Shown: positions 31,452-43,716, counted from the first letter of the stretch. The stretch: 64,000 bases of DNA from Siphonodentalium dalli (GCA_032622095.1 CP136065.1:23941141-24005140); one strand, 5' to 3'. Notes: a model not told the origin generated them from the sequence alone. Translations and numbers: made by a program.

Positions 31452-31844
31452 TAGTCTCTTTAAAAATCTGTAACAATTACAACAGCTTGATGATTGGTTA
31501 TATTTAAAATGCGAAATTGGAGGTGAATGACATGATGACAATTTTGCCACACATAGCGAAACAACAAATTTTATAATGTAGAATACAGGCAACATATTCA
31601 TAATTCATTATACTCATTGCAGTCTGGGAGACATTATCTTTGAGTTTTTATCAGTCAATAATATTTATCACTGATTATTCGTTCTTTTATAAATACTACG
31701 ATTCTCACAAACATACTACACCAGGCTTGATCTCGATGTTTGGAAACAATTTATTACATCATCATGGGAAAGCCCAGTCAATCTAGAAATCAATCTGAAT
31801 TGGATTTCCAGAGACATAAATCTGATAAAATTATCATCGGCATT
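31452..31844. other. Unassigned intergenic sequence
   Basis: AT-rich; nothing recognised. Confidence 0.4.
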
Positions 31845-32009
31845 TTAACCCTTTCAGTGCCAGGGGCCGATCTCATCGGCCCTAAACCTACAAAATAAGT
31901 CTGTTTAATAAAGAATATAAGAATAAATGATTAAAATTGTAAAAAAAAAAAAAAAATGTTATATGTATATGGGTTGATACAAAAATCGACCTGGCACTCA
32001 AAGGGTTAA
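31845..32009. mobile_element. Short MITE with TTAACCCTTT ends
   Basis: The ends are TTAACCCTTTCAGTGCCAGG and, inverted, CCTGGCACTCAAAGGGTTAA. Near the left end is a small hairpin GGCCGATCTCATCGGCC; a 16-base A run is in the middle. The ends resemble family P1, the body does not. Confidence 0.75.
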
Positions 32010-32951
32010 AGAGACTGGGCAGGGACCAACTGTTCCGTGCAACTCCACAACGTAACGCTTCTGCCATCAGAGTCCAGTAAGTGCCACCATGTTAGGAGGC
32101 GGAATTCCGCCCCTACTATTTTTGGATACGAGGTTATAAGCTCTTGATGTAGTAAATGTACTGCTTTCCTATGCTCCAGTACACCTGAGCGCTGGTTACC
32201 TGGTGGATTTCTGGTGATGCTATATATATCAACGATGTAATCCCCAGAAAAGGTATGGTGGTACTTACTTGCTGGAGTGTTACGCCTTAGCCTAGAGGAG
32301 GCTGAGTGCTAGGAACGAGTCCAGGGACCAGCGTGACTTTTGAGCTGTTGTTGGAGACATTTCATTCCACATGCTATCAAATATATGGGAGCTACATATG
32401 CATAATCATCAAAAGATAAAAACGACTGTAATCATCAATATGAACATTAAATTTAACGTCAATGGATGAAGGCATAAAATGTTTGCTAACATCTCTGCTA
32501 GCACATATCTCAACTGAAGAGGAATTTGTCTGTTGATTTTGGACCATTTGATGTGTTAAGACAGTATCAGCTATCCATATAATTAGACAACGTATGATAT
32601 CTTCCAATTTTTCAACTGTGTTGACTGAATAACTGGCAAGGTGCTTGCTGAAAACAACAAAACAATTAAAAAAGAGAAACAAAATATAACTCAAGGGAGA
32701 TGATATAATCCATAAACACCAAATTAATCAGATTCCGAAATTTCATGAAATCCTCTCTGTTCGGCAGGACCATTTCTTATTGACCTTGACATTTGTATGG
32801 ATTGCTGATACGCAACTAATTGTTATCCTAATTTATACATTGTTTATAGCCATCAATTCATACTTATTTTAATAAAATAATCACCAAGGTGCTAAAATGA
32901 TTCTTCTCCTATGTACTCCAGGGGGACTTGCAGGTAAACTTTTTGATATTA
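32010..32951. other. Unassigned intergenic sequence
   Basis: No credible exon. The 100-codon minus frame at 32392-32694 shows no domain or homology that I recognise. Confidence 0.4.
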
Positions 32952-33320
32952 AAGGCACAGATGGCCTTCATGGTGGGTATTGCTGTTAAAATAGTCACAC
33001 CCGTAAACCACCATGAACAGAAAGAATATTAAAATGTAGACACGCTTTGTTCTTATACCAATCATAAATATCGCGTAAATAGTATTTTATTGCTAAGTTC
33101 ATATGATTTGTTATGCAAACAAAACCCAAAAATGTTACAGAACCTGGCTTTTGTTTACATAACACAGTGTATGAACTTGACAATAACATACTATTTAGGC
33201 AATATTTATGATTGGTGTAATAATAAAATATGTCTATATTTTAATATTCTTTGTTTACGGCAGTTTTAACGGTGTGTGACTATTTTAACAGCATACCCAC
33301 TGCGAAGGCCACCCGTGCCT
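32952..33320. mobile_element. Foldback element, ~370 bp (family P6)
   Basis: AGGCACAGATGGCCTTC, GTGGGTATTGCTGTTAAAAT and AGTCACAC at the left are matched in inverse order at the right by GTGTGACTATTTTAACAGC, ATACCCAC and GAAGGCCACCCGTGCCT. Inner arms pair GAATATTAAAATGTAGAC with its inverse near 33235. A decayed partial copy appears to lie at 5740-5885. Confidence 0.85.
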
Positions 33321-33372
33321 GTAAAGGTATAAAAAGTTTGCAACCTCAAATTTTAATGATACAAATATTATC

Positions 33373-33781
33373 TGGCCTCGAAATATGGTGCCGGACATTA
33401 ACAGAATGAGGTCCCCAGAGGGTGAATTTATTGACGCCACCCCACACAGCAGGCTAGCATAACTACATTCACCCTCCCAGGACACCATTCTGCTTAGGCC
33501 TCATCTTCTCTGGAAACTATGTTTTTTATCAAGTTAACAAGTTTTATAGTTTCTTTAGAAAGTTTCTTTATCATTTTTAGTTTAGTTTGATGCTCAATGA
33601 GTGCACATCACCATCTGGGAACTTAAATCTGAGTCCAGGTCTCCCATAGCAGATGACGCCATGCAGAATGAGGTCTCAGAGGATGAATTTATTAATGCTA
33701 ACCCGATGTGCAGGGTAGCATCACTAAATTCACCCCCTGGGGACCTCATTCTGCAAATGTCCAGCACCATATTTTGAGGTA
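33373..33781. mobile_element. P2 foldback MITE
   Basis: The outer arms CCTCGAAATATGGTGCCGGACA and TGTCCAGCACCATATTTTGAGG (each at or near 22 bases; only the middle is strictly conserved) pair with one another. Palindromes lie at about 33404-33492 and 33664-33755. A small internal deletion distinguishes it from the copy at 30716. Confidence 0.83.
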
Positions 33782-34071
33782 TTGAATATTATCTATCAGT
33801 GGAAAGAGTTCAAAACAATTATCGTCCAATAAAACCTCTGATATTCATATAAATCTGTCTTGAAGTGAAAGCTGACTATGATTCACTGTAAACATGTTAG
33901 TCTGAATGTTCTAAGAATGTTAGATAAAAAAATTGGTACATACAATGTCCATAAATAATATAGATGCAATGCATAAATTTTGATCAGTATTATGGACCTT
34001 TTAATATCAGGTAATTACCAATTGTTTCCCATTAACTTGAGTTTAATGATGCATAATCCGAATTAACGCAC

Positions 34072-34495
34072 ACGAATTACTATTTCTTTGGCTTCGGGGG
34101 TAAAAGATATTTGATTCAAGTCAAGGAAACCACCCATCAAAGCTCAGAGTGATCAAATATCGATTTTTCCCATGATACAAGTATGTAATTTTTGGCGGCC
34201 TGGCAAATATTTGTCACGCCGACAGTATTGCACCAAATTGTGGATAAAGATGGATAATTCTAAAATAAAGTGGCTTTGGGTGTTAGATATTTGACAAACC
34301 GGCCAGATTTCGTTGAACAAATTGTTAATAAATAACATGTTTTTGGCAATTTTATACTATATATAATTGACTGTGGTTAGCATTATTTTTGGGCAATTAA
34401 TCAATTCTGATAACTGAAGCGGCATTTCAAAAAATGTTGTTGTTGTTGATGTTGGAATCTGATGATATGGGGACCATTGGATTGAGTACCTTTAA
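34072..34495. mobile_element. Truncated TIR element (family P7)
   Basis: Shares ATTACTATTTCTTTGGCTT, GGGTAAAAGATATTTGATTC, AAAGCTCAGAGTGATC and the terminus GGATTGAGTACCTTTAA with the fuller copy at 51565-52052. The left terminus is missing or decayed. Confidence 0.7.
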
Positions 34496-35023
34496 TTAGA
34501 GCTATCTTCTTCATATATGATATATTGGATTGATAATACAACTCACGTTCAATTTCTAACATTGAACTTCTGTCTGATTGACCACCCTTTGGATTGGGGT
34601 AGTGATCTATGAAAACATCACAAAACTATTACAAGAATACTAATGTTCAAGGACATGCATTGGAATAATATTTAACTAAAACTAACTGACACCATTGGAG
34701 TCGAGATCTCGGTCGCGGAATTCGGCGCCATGGACTCTACCATGGCAGTGTCTTATCTAGATTGAAATGGATCTGGCTAAAATTCCATTGGCTGAGTTTA
34801 AGATTCACCTTTCAACAACCTTCAGATCCTGTCCGTCAACCAAACGTCAACAATGTCTTCTGCTAACGTTATTTTTCACATAAATGCCAAGAACATTTTA
34901 CATCACTCCTGGTCCTCCCTTTTAAACATATGCGGCTACACTAGTCTCTGGAATTTGTACCTGGTCTTCCGTTTTGGCTTAGCGTATCATTCCTTGAACA
35001 TATGCACTCTATGTAGACACTTA
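34496..35023. other. Unassigned intergenic sequence
   Basis: Nothing recognised except ordinary short frames. Confidence 0.4.
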
Positions 35024-35345
35024 TTTATCACATAATTAACCCACAAAACCAGCTTCATAATTATTGGTAAGACACACGTGTAATATTAGCGCGTGCGATG
35101 ACGTCATGCCATTATTTGCTGAAGTTTACGATTGTTGTTTTTGATGAATACTTTGTGTTGCTTCACGGTTATTTGATTGTGTGATAAAAGGTATCTCAAA
35201 CTCGTTCTATTTTATACGTAATTTATCAACCTCGTCCACTAAATTCTATTTGAGCCTCGGTAAACCTCTGTTCAAATCGAATTTAGTGAACTCGGTTGAT
35301 ATTGATAAATTCCATATAAAATAGAAACTCATGTGAGATCCTCTA
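35024..35345 (+). mobile_element. Partial P4 element with a different interior
   Basis: The left end (CACATAATTAACCCACAAAA, GTAAGACACACGTGTAATAT, GTGATGACGTCA-like) and right end (GTGAGATCCTCTATTTCTAT) match P4. The interior is replaced by an inverted pair around 35190-35330 (TCTATTTTATACGTAATTTA and its inverse). It may be an internally deleted or recombined copy. Confidence 0.6.
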
Positions 35346-35741
35346 TTTCTATGACTTGCATATTGCGCAAGAATTGTGCACATCTATCCTAGCGCCACCA
35401 GTTAAACAAGCAGCTGCATCCCTGACATTTTAACAAAATCTTAGTGAATCAAGCCGTAAACATTTGAAGTCTAGAACTATTATTTCTTAAGGAACCGTTT
35501 CCACCCCTTACCCCTTAAACTTGCAAGAACATCTGCCGGTTTCACGCTAATCCAAATCCTGTTCTGCAGTTTATCATTTTGTTCCACAATCCGTTCCATT
35601 CAGCCAGAAACATAAGATAAGATAAGTTTATTGACAATATGATATTGCACGTGTTTTTTTATCATTTCGCAGTATGAAAATGAATTTTTGTGTATCAGTC
35701 ATATTAGTAAACTTTTGATTTACTTTATCTATTTCGTCAAA

Positions 35742-36250
35742 GAAACGGAGACGAATGACGAAGTCTCCGGTGGAGCTATAGTCATCACTCCTCGTCCGTC
35801 CATCCGTCCGTCCGTCCATCTGTTCGTCAACAATTCTTTAAACTTCTTCTCCTCTGGAACCATAAGACCAATTGGGTTCATATTTGGTGTGGATGTTCCC
35901 TAGGTGACTCACATTCAGATTTGTTCAAATGAGGTCACTGGGTCCAATAGTTGCGAAGCCAGGGCCATAACTCGTTCCCTACATAGTAATTCTTTTAAAC
36001 ATCTTCTCAAATACCATCAGGCCAAATGGGTTCATATTTGGCATGAAGGATCCTTGGGTGACTGGGGTTCAGATTTGTTCAAATGAGGTCACTGGGTCAA
36101 ATGTGGGCGGGGCCAGGGACATAACTCCAAAAAATATTTTTTTTAAAATATTTAACTCCATGGTCAATTATATATATATATATATATTGTGCCCCCTGGC
36201 CCTTTACTCAAGTTCACTGCTTCTGCCACCCTGGTCACAAAAATAATATT
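35742..36250 (+). repeat. Dispersed repeat, GTCTCCGGTGGAGC type, copy 1
   Basis: Starts ACGAAGTCTCCGGTGGAGCT, then CATCACTCCTCGTCCGTCC and a CCGTCCGTCC-rich run, then modules TGGGTTCATATTTGG, GTTCAGATTTGTTC, GAGGTCACTGGGTC, GCCAGGGCCATAACTC and CATAGTAATTCTT that themselves recur in near-tandem (at ~35870 and ~36025). Further copies: 36460-37130, 38894-39290, 39960-40260. It ends in an AT-rich tail with (TA)n. Confidence 0.8.
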
Positions 36251-36459
36251 TACTCAAATTCTTGACAGACAATCATTAATAAGAAGCATTTACTTTGGCT
36301 CTAACTGTATGCGGGGTATGCCTACACATGTCAAGTGAAATCTGACATTTTTATAAACATTCCCTGGAGATCTGCTAGAGTTCATTAATTCCCAATTACA
36401 ACAACAATCTATCATATTTATTGTTCAAATCTTTCAACAGGACATTTAACACTCCCACA

Positions 36460-37130
36460 TCCACCACTTCACTAGAACATATTTGGCAAACTTGAAAAGT
36501 GTTCTTTGAAAGAACCACCAGCTCTATTTAGCTCATATTTAATATTAAGGCTCCTTTGGTCATTGTGACTCAGATTTGTTCAATCAGGGTCACCAGGTCA
36601 AGTAGGTGCAAGGCCAGCTACATTACGCTTTCTCTCCATAGTAATTCATGATATGTCTTCTATGCAAGAATCAAATGGCCTCTTTTGCTTTTATTTGGTA
36701 TGAAATTACCTTGGGTGACAGATTTGTGAAAATGGGATCACAAAGTCGAATAAGGGCAAAGCCAGAGACATAACTATTTCACCACATAGTAATTCTTAAA
36801 ATATGTTTGCAAGAACCAAGAACTAGTTGGCTTATTTAGCATGGAATGTTCTTGTTTAACTGCCATTCAGATTTTTTTAAATGGGATCACCTGGTCAAAT
36901 AGGGGCCAAGCGAATGACAGCTTCCTAAATAGGGTGGGACCAGGGAGATAACTGTATGTCTCTATAGTAATTCTTAAAATGTCTTCTCAAGAGAGGTTGG
37001 ACTATTTAGCTTACATATAGTATGGAGGATCCTTTAGTGACTGAGATTCAGATTTGTTAACATGAGGTCAACCTGTTAAGAAATGACGGGGCTATGGGGA
37101 GTTAAAACTTTTGTGTCAAATAAAATCATT
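36460..37130 (+). repeat. Degenerate tandem part of the GTCTCCGGTGGAGC-type repeat
   Basis: Several ~150-160-bp modules with CAGATTTGTTCAAT, GGTCACCAGGTCA, GCCA(G)..ACATAAC and CATAGTAATTCTTAAAAT recur at about 36560, 36715, 36860 and 37030, more diverged than copy 1. Confidence 0.7.
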
Positions 37131-37779
37131 GAAATACCAAATTAATTAAAACATCTACATTGGAACTACGTGACTGATTAATCTGACATACATGTATGGT
37201 GTTTTGGGTCCATGGATAATTGGGCTTCAAACATGTCTAAATGGTTTTATAAAAAGGCGCTTGTGAGATTAGAAATTTCCAACAATTGAGAAAGTTTGAG
37301 ATGTCGGTTGTGAAATTCCAACCTAAGACTTGGGAGTCTGGAGCCCGGTCGGGAGGGGACTTGTTGAGCTGGAGGAGGGGGGTGATTAGTAGTGTGCAGT
37401 TGATAATTCCAAGGTGGATATTCACCGATCTACATACATGAAGCCTCTCTAGCCACTTATTTTGTTTAGATCTACTTCTTTTAAAGTGATTACAATACAG
37501 TTCTGACTGTTGTGGTCTCCAGAGTCCCAGTCTTATCAGTCTTTGCAGTCATTGACTGTCTTGTATCAATAATTTCCGTGAGTTTTGGAATGTCAAATTT
37601 AAAAGACCACTTATTTGGGATTATGCGGTTAACGCATATTTAGTAGCACGAGATAATGCTTCATAAACAATGGGGTATCTACCAAGCTCAGCAAGTACCG
37701 CGTGATTGGATGCTTTCGTGTTTACTCCAACTTCTCGTTTGCAAAAAATTAAGATGGGTCGATTAACATGGCACAGTAT
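37131..37779. other. Unassigned intergenic sequence
   Basis: Nothing recognised. Confidence 0.4.
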
Positions 37780-38290
37780 CTATATCTAATATATATTTTG
37801 GGACTTGTCTGTCTGTCTGTCTGTTTGTCTGTGTGTTAGCTATGGCCAGGAAAACTGCCAGACGGATTTTGCCAAAATTTGATACCTGTGGGTATTTTTG
37901 TCCAGGGAGTGTTTTGGACAGGTCAAATCGTGACCCCGACCTGACCTTGACCTTCAAAAAGGTCAATTCAAGGTAAAAACGGGACGGATTTCGATGAAAT
38001 TTGATACCTAGAGGTACTTTTGTCCGGGGAGTCTTTTGGACGGATCAAATCGTGACCCTGACCTTGACCTTCAAAATTGTCAATTCAAGGTCAAATCGCG
38101 AATTTTGACAGGATCTCGACGAAATTTGATACCTAGGGTTACTTTTGTCCGGGGAGTGTTTTTGGACGGGTAAAAACGTGACCCCGACCTGACCTTGACC
38201 TTCAAAATGGTCAATTCAAGGTCAAATCGCGCAATTTGACGAAAAGCAGAGGGGAGACAGCCCGGACGAAGTCGGGGCCACCAGCTGGTA
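37780..38290 (+). mobile_element. Helitron-like non-autonomous element
   Basis: Begins in ATCTATATCTAATATATATT, then GTCTGTCTGTCTGTCTG, then three ~115-bp modules with GACGGATTT(C/T)G, AAATTTGATACCT, TTTTGTCC(A/G)GGGAGT, TGGAC(A/G)G, GTGACCC(C/T)GACC and TCAATTCAAGGTC. The right end has a hairpin GCCC-G-GAC-GAA-GTC-G-GGGC followed by CACCAGCTGG-T. A GC-rich hairpin a few bases before a terminal CTRR is a Helitron feature; no Rep/helicase is present. Confidence 0.6.
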
Positions 38291-38301
38291 TATATATATT
38301 G

Positions 38302-38617
38302 TTGATATCAGATGCCCATATTTCGCAACCATATAGTGTAATGAGTTTATCATAAAGTTTGATCCACAAATGAATTGAGAATATATTGTGTTGTTGTATA
38401 GTGACCGAACAAGCGAAGAGAGTGCTTTCATGCCCTTGCTGCTTACTTCATATTGTGCTTTTCTCAATGACCCATTAGCACATAATCTAATGCCTAAATA
38501 TGTGTAGTCATCAATAAGTGCAATGGGAAGATTGCCAGTCTTAAATGAGGGCAATTTTACAGTTTTTCTTTTTCGAAATACCATACATTTACTTTTTTCA
38601 GTATATAGTAATTGCAA
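38302..38617 (-). pseudogene. LINE reverse-transcriptase fragment, frameshifted
   Basis: On the minus strand the frame reads LYTEKSKCMVFRKRK, then IDDYTYLGIRLCANGSLRKA and KGMKALSSLVRS. After a frame change the same strand continues LWIKLYDKLITLYGCEIWAS. This is the region downstream of the catalytic YADD box in non-LTR retrotransposon ORF2: K-x-K-x-M-V-F, Y-x-Y-L-G, then L-x-x-L-(V/I)-x-x-x-x-L-Y-G-x-E-(V/I)-W. The palm motifs, endonuclease and 3' end are missing, so it is a dead internal fragment. It abuts the Helitron-like terminus at 38290. Confidence 0.88.
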
Positions 38618-38893
38618 GGTTGTTGTTATTTACATATACTTGTAACTAATGATTTATATACGTAAGAAACTTCTATCTGAGATGCCGTGAACAAATACTA
38701 TTAGGTTAAGGTATACCAATTATTCTCCATTGGCGACAGTGTTAATGACTGGAGCTATGCTCGATTCCTTGTGAATGCTGGAACTTTATAACCTACTCAA
38801 ATTTTGAAGAATGACTCTTCAGACCCAATATGACCCAAAAAAAGAAGTTAATAGGTCTGTGTGCCTTTTCCGTGTTTAAATTTACCGCTTTTT

Positions 38894-39290
38894 AGCTCAC
38901 CTGAGACGAAGTCTCCGGTGGAGCTATAGTCATCACTCCTCGTCCGTCGATCCGTCTGTCCATCCATCCGTCCATCCGTCCGTCTGTCAACAATTCTGTA
39001 AACATCTTCTCTGAATACATAAGACCGAATGGGTTCATATTTGGTGTGGATGTTCCCTAGGTGATTGGTATTCAGATTTGTTCAAATGAGGTCACTGGGT
39101 CAATTAGTTCCGAAGTCAGGGCCATAACTCTTCCCCTCCATAGTAATTCTTAAAACGACTTCTTCTCAAGTAGCATCGGGCCGAATGGGTTCATAATTTG
39201 TATGAAGGGTCCTTGAGTGACTGGGGTTCAGATTTGTTCAAAAGAGGTCACTGGGTCAAATGTGGGCGGAGCCAGGGACATAACTAAAAA
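38894..39290 (+). repeat. Dispersed GTCTCCGGTGGAGC-type repeat, copy 3
   Basis: AGCTCACCTGAGACGAAGTC then TCCGGTGGAGCTATAGTCAT and the same modules as at 35742. It is followed by an A/T-rich tail to about 39400. Confidence 0.83.
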
Positions 39291-39959
39291 AAAATAATTT
39301 TAGATTGAACTTGCTTAATTGAAAAAAAACAAACAAAAATTTTAATTTAAAATTTATTTCAATAATAATTTTTTTAAGTTAATTATTAAAGACACATATT
39401 AAAGAAGCCCCTCACCGTTGCCCATTGGTGCTTCTGGCATCCCTGTTATCAAACACTTATTTTAAATTTATTTCACAGTCACAATACAATATACCCTTTG
39501 CATATGCTAGAATGCTATCTCTTACAGTGAAATTAATACTACAGGTCAGCATACCAGTCTGCTCTGTTGATAATTATCCACATGTCAAATCTGACAGTGC
39601 AGTATCAAAAAGCACACAGCTCTCTCTAGCCAGACCAGAGAGGTTTTGTTTTGGTAATTAATTCTGAAATTGAATGTCAAATGTATTCCCAGGAGCCTTC
39701 AGTCTCTACTCATATAAACTATTACTTTGTTCAAATGGTGGGTCTGTAATTTATACAGTTTTAACACTTCCTTTCAGTGAATTAATTTCTACCCTATGAA
39801 TGGTTCTGTAGTTTGTGTGAACCACCTTTTGTTGATTGAGACTGTTTCTAATAGAGACAGCTTTATAAGTTTAAGAATCAGCCACTAACTCCAAAATCTT
39901 TAACCCCTTCCATAAGACAAACTATTTGAGTTGTTGAGTTCAAGTTTGGTACAGATTTA
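39291..39959. other. Unassigned AT-rich sequence
   Basis: No gene or element recognised beyond the tail of the preceding repeat. Confidence 0.4.
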
Positions 39960-40260
39960 AGCTCACCTGAGGCAAAGACTCTGGTGGAGTACCGGGTATA
40001 GTCATCACTCCTCTTCCATCGTCCATCCGTCCATCAAAAATTGTTTAAACATCTTCTCCAGACACATAAGACCAAATGGGTTCATATATGGTGTGGATGT
40101 TCCCTAGGTGACTTTGTTAAAATGAGGTCACCAAGTCAAATAGTTGCGAAGCCAGGGCCATAACTCTTTTCCTCCATAGTAATTCTTAAAACAACTTCTT
40201 AAGAACCGTTGGGCCCATTAGGCTTATATTTGGTATGGATGTATATATTCCCTGGTCTTT
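39960..40260 (+). repeat. Dispersed GTCTCCGGTGGAGC-type repeat, copy 4
   Basis: AGCTCACCTGAGGCAAAGAC, CATCACTCCTCTTCCATCG and TGGGTTCATATATGGTGTGG, with the later modules diverged. Confidence 0.78.
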
Positions 40261-42152
40261 ATAGTCTGGTGTGCGGCCTCACAGTCATTGGCTGTCTTGT
40301 TATACTGCCCTAATTCCACACAAGATATCATCAACTTTTCAAACATACCCCCATTAAATGCCAGGTTAATTATTTCACTCACTCCGAATCAAAAGTATAA
40401 CATTTCCATAGTGCAATTATGATTTTTTCTTTTTAGAGCATTAATTTTATCCCAATCATAATCAACCACTCAGCTGCCAGATGTGAATTTATGCTGAATT
40501 GAGTGTGGTGACAGCACACCGGGGGGGGGGGGTAATTTGGTGTACTATAACATATATCCGTGGTGATGTTCTCCATCTCCCATTTTGATAGAGGTATATT
40601 CCTTCCAAAAAAGTAATTATGAAGTTATATACTCATGTATAATAAACGAGGCAACACACTTACTGGATATATAATGTGAGTATCCAGTAATGAATACATA
40701 TATTTTTAGGCATATCTTGGTAATTTCCGTTCAAAACCAAAGGGATCATAATGGAATTAGCCAGAGTTGGGAGTTTGATTTCAAGTAATGAGGTGCATGC
40801 AGTTGGGAATTTGTGAACAGATATCATCTATGTCCCTGCATATATGAATCTACTGCACGTGAATCCCCCATCATGTCATTACGATACTGTATATATATGG
40901 ATAGAAATGGAATTGAGGGGCGTTGGTGGTATTAATTGAAAAGAGGAATCCTTCGCCGATCCCACCGTGCCGTCATCGACTCCATTGCTGGGATAAATCT
41001 ACTAAAATTGGGAAATAAACGTGTCTCTGTTATATACCATAAAATTACCTATTGCAAGCGTGTATATAAGAGCTGTGCATGCTCCACCACATGCGCCATC
41101 CATGGTGGGGGCGGGCTGTCAACGCTATATGTTACACGCCCCTATGCATCAAATGCATGGTAACTTCCGATGTTCCTTCAGTCAGCTTTAGTCTGAATTC
41201 CTCATACAAGCGCCAAGGCTCCAAATATCAATTGGAAGCTCCGCATTGTTCCCGACAATTTGCCTGTGATTTGAATGATGATACTTTGCTTTTAAAAGAA
41301 TTGGAGGGAACAAAATTTAATAATGACCCGCGGAATTCATTAATTATCACGGGGCTGGTGGAACACGCATCATTAGGCGGTCTGTATCACGAATCTCCAG
41401 AGTGAGGGAATGGAATTTGGAGAGAATGGGGATGCCAGTTGGGACGGCGCTGCACGGGACGGGGATGATTGCTTACCGTGTGTGATTGATAAGTCTGTTT
41501 ATAGAATTATCCTGGAGTCAAATGAGCTGTGAGAATAAAATTTCAATTGGGAATATTCTGCGATTGCTATCATGCACCAAACCGGGCATAAAAAGATGCA
41601 CCCACGGGAGAGTACCGCGGAGCTAACCGGTGCAAGAGATTTGCGGGTTCTATAGTGCGGGGCTACTTGTACTGGTTGTGGTTGCCAAGTGGATATAGCC
41701 CAAAACCAGTTATCTAAATATGCACACAAGGGCGAGAACTCTTGTGCCTGGTGGAGCTAGCTGGTGCAAGAGATTGTCGGCTACATGCACGTTTTGGTTT
41801 TTCACACATGGTGGGGCGTACGTCACTACAGTGTCTCCGTTTTGGTGTCCAGTTTGGAGTTTCGAACTCCACCCTACCCCCACCCCGTGCACCCCCGCTA
41901 TTGAAGAGCGAAATATCTAATTCAGGGAAATTTCATTTGCAACTTTTCCAATTGGTACCTAACATTTTAAAAATGTAAATTTCCAATATAACACCCGATG
42001 AGTGGCAGCTTCCAACTGATGTCCATTTCAGTCCAACAAGTTGGCCGAAAGTAGGAATATATTCTATGTTTGGTCTGAAAACGACGAATTGCACACATGT
42101 AATAGTGGTTGGAAAATATCTGAATAATTTCAACATATGTTTGGTCTGAAAT
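40261..42152. other. Unassigned intergenic sequence
   Basis: Contains a run of twelve G near 40521. Overlapping short frames on both strands (for example 41079-41405, 41720-41978) show no recognisable domain. Confidence 0.4.
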
Positions 42153-42695
42153 TTGTTGTTCGAAAACAATGCCCGATGCATGCTGTGTGGCCACACATAT
42201 AACAATGAAATTGGACATATTACTGACTCGTGCAGATCTTCCACCATGTACAGACTCCGATATAATTACTGGTGTATGCTTATCGATAGCTTCGACATCC
42301 AACTATTTAGTTACCTGGATGCTCTCCCAAACGACCATTTAAATGCGCTGTTACTTGGCAGTACCCAGCTTGGTTGTCATATCCCGACTGAGTCATGGGA
42401 GCAGCTCATCGCCGCATCTGCTGCATTTCTGTATGTTAATTCGCCCCGGAAGTTAAAAGATGACATTCACATGACATTTGATGCAATATGCCTCTCAGGT
42501 GGACAATATTCAACTATGATCTGGCCTCCTTGCCACCCGCATCTACAATGCTTTCTCATATACTCGTTTTTACCTTGCTCTTCGTACAATGTACACATCT
42601 TTCCAATTTATGTATACAATGTCCTTCCTTGTAAATATATGCTGGTGTATAGTCCACTTACAATGGTCTCGTTACCACATACTTTCTGTAACTGA
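42153..42695 (+). pseudogene. Probable C-terminal fragment of a LINE ORF2
   Basis: The first ~80 residues show C-x2-C, then H-x4-C: CMLCGHTYNNEIGHITDSC, followed by STMYRLRYNYW and LPNDHLNALLLGS. A zinc-binding CC..H..C block followed by an arginine, a tryptophan and an (L)LG-type motif is the usual tail of invertebrate non-LTR reverse-transcriptase ORFs. A stop codon lies directly upstream and no palm motifs are near, so it is a remnant. The last half of the frame, after SGGQ, is probably non-coding. A short chance frame cannot be excluded. Confidence 0.5.
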
Positions 42696-43633
42696 TATGT
42701 ATATATGCTCTTCATACTTGGAGGTCAATAAACAATAATGTAATTACTTTGTATTCGCTGACTATACACACGGACCAGAGGACATGAACTCAAATTACAA
42801 GGGACAAAATTAAAAAAGGGTAGCCGAAATATTGTTTAACCAATCGTGTAATTTCTCACTGGAACAGTTTACCAGATTTCGTAGTCGCGAGTGGATCATT
42901 GGACTATTTCAAGAAAGGCATAGACTCATACTCCGGTAGGGTGATCAAATAATAAAAGTAGTTATTTTTTTTACAAATATTATATCCAAATTGACAACAC
43001 ACATCGTCATTCTTATATATTAATTAAATTCAGTGATTCTCGATGACGAAATCGTCTTTGTTAGTTTGTCGCAGATAGCTGTGTCCCGATTCGAGAAGTA
43101 AATATTTACATTTGAGCGCAGTTCAGACTATGTTTTCTATGGAGTAGTACGGTCGATTTGTTTGAGATCTTTGCGATGTTAGTATAATGATACATTCCTC
43201 CAATTGGCATAGCGACTGAATGCTAACTTCTCAGTTTCACGCACCAAAATTAGTCCTTAATATGTCTTTAAAGTAAATTCACGATTCCGAAGATTAGTGA
43301 CATTCAAATTCAATTTGATGATCAAAGTCATATTTGATGTATTATATGTAACTTCCAGGGACAGAGCCGTAGGCTCCTTCTGGTTATATTTGATATTGAA
43401 ATGTTGTGTCAGGCATGAAGTTTTCAATAGCTTAAAATTTTGGCCATGGATCTCGATACATACGAAATATCTCCGAGAAATAGAGGATTACCTATTGCTA
43501 GATTATAATATCAATTAACTATATGACTTTACGCACAAGAAATCACAAACGCCCCAGAAAACAAAGTGCTATAACCATCGACCATTTATGATTATTCCGA
43601 CGGCCCATGCACATTTGTATGTAGACCCTAATC
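42696..43633. other. Unassigned intergenic sequence
   Basis: Nothing recognised. Confidence 0.4.
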
Positions 43634-43716
43634 ACAGGTCCGCTGGTACGACAACCCCACCACGAAGGTGGATGTGGAAACTCGTGGTGGGGTTGTCGCA
43701 CCAGCGGACTTGTGGC
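43634..43716. repeat. Strong GC-rich hairpin
   Basis: Arms CACAGGTCCGCTGGTACGAC-AACCCCACCACGA and TCGTGGTGGGG-TTGTCGCACCAGCGGACTTGTG pair over about 33 bp with two or three mismatches around a 16-base loop (AGGTGGATGTGGAAAC). It stands out from the AT-rich surroundings. It could be a small MITE or a transcribed hairpin. Confidence 0.9.

Noticed and set aside
41079-41405. 108-codon plus frame
   Set aside because: No recognisable domain and no splice or repeat support; left as unassigned.
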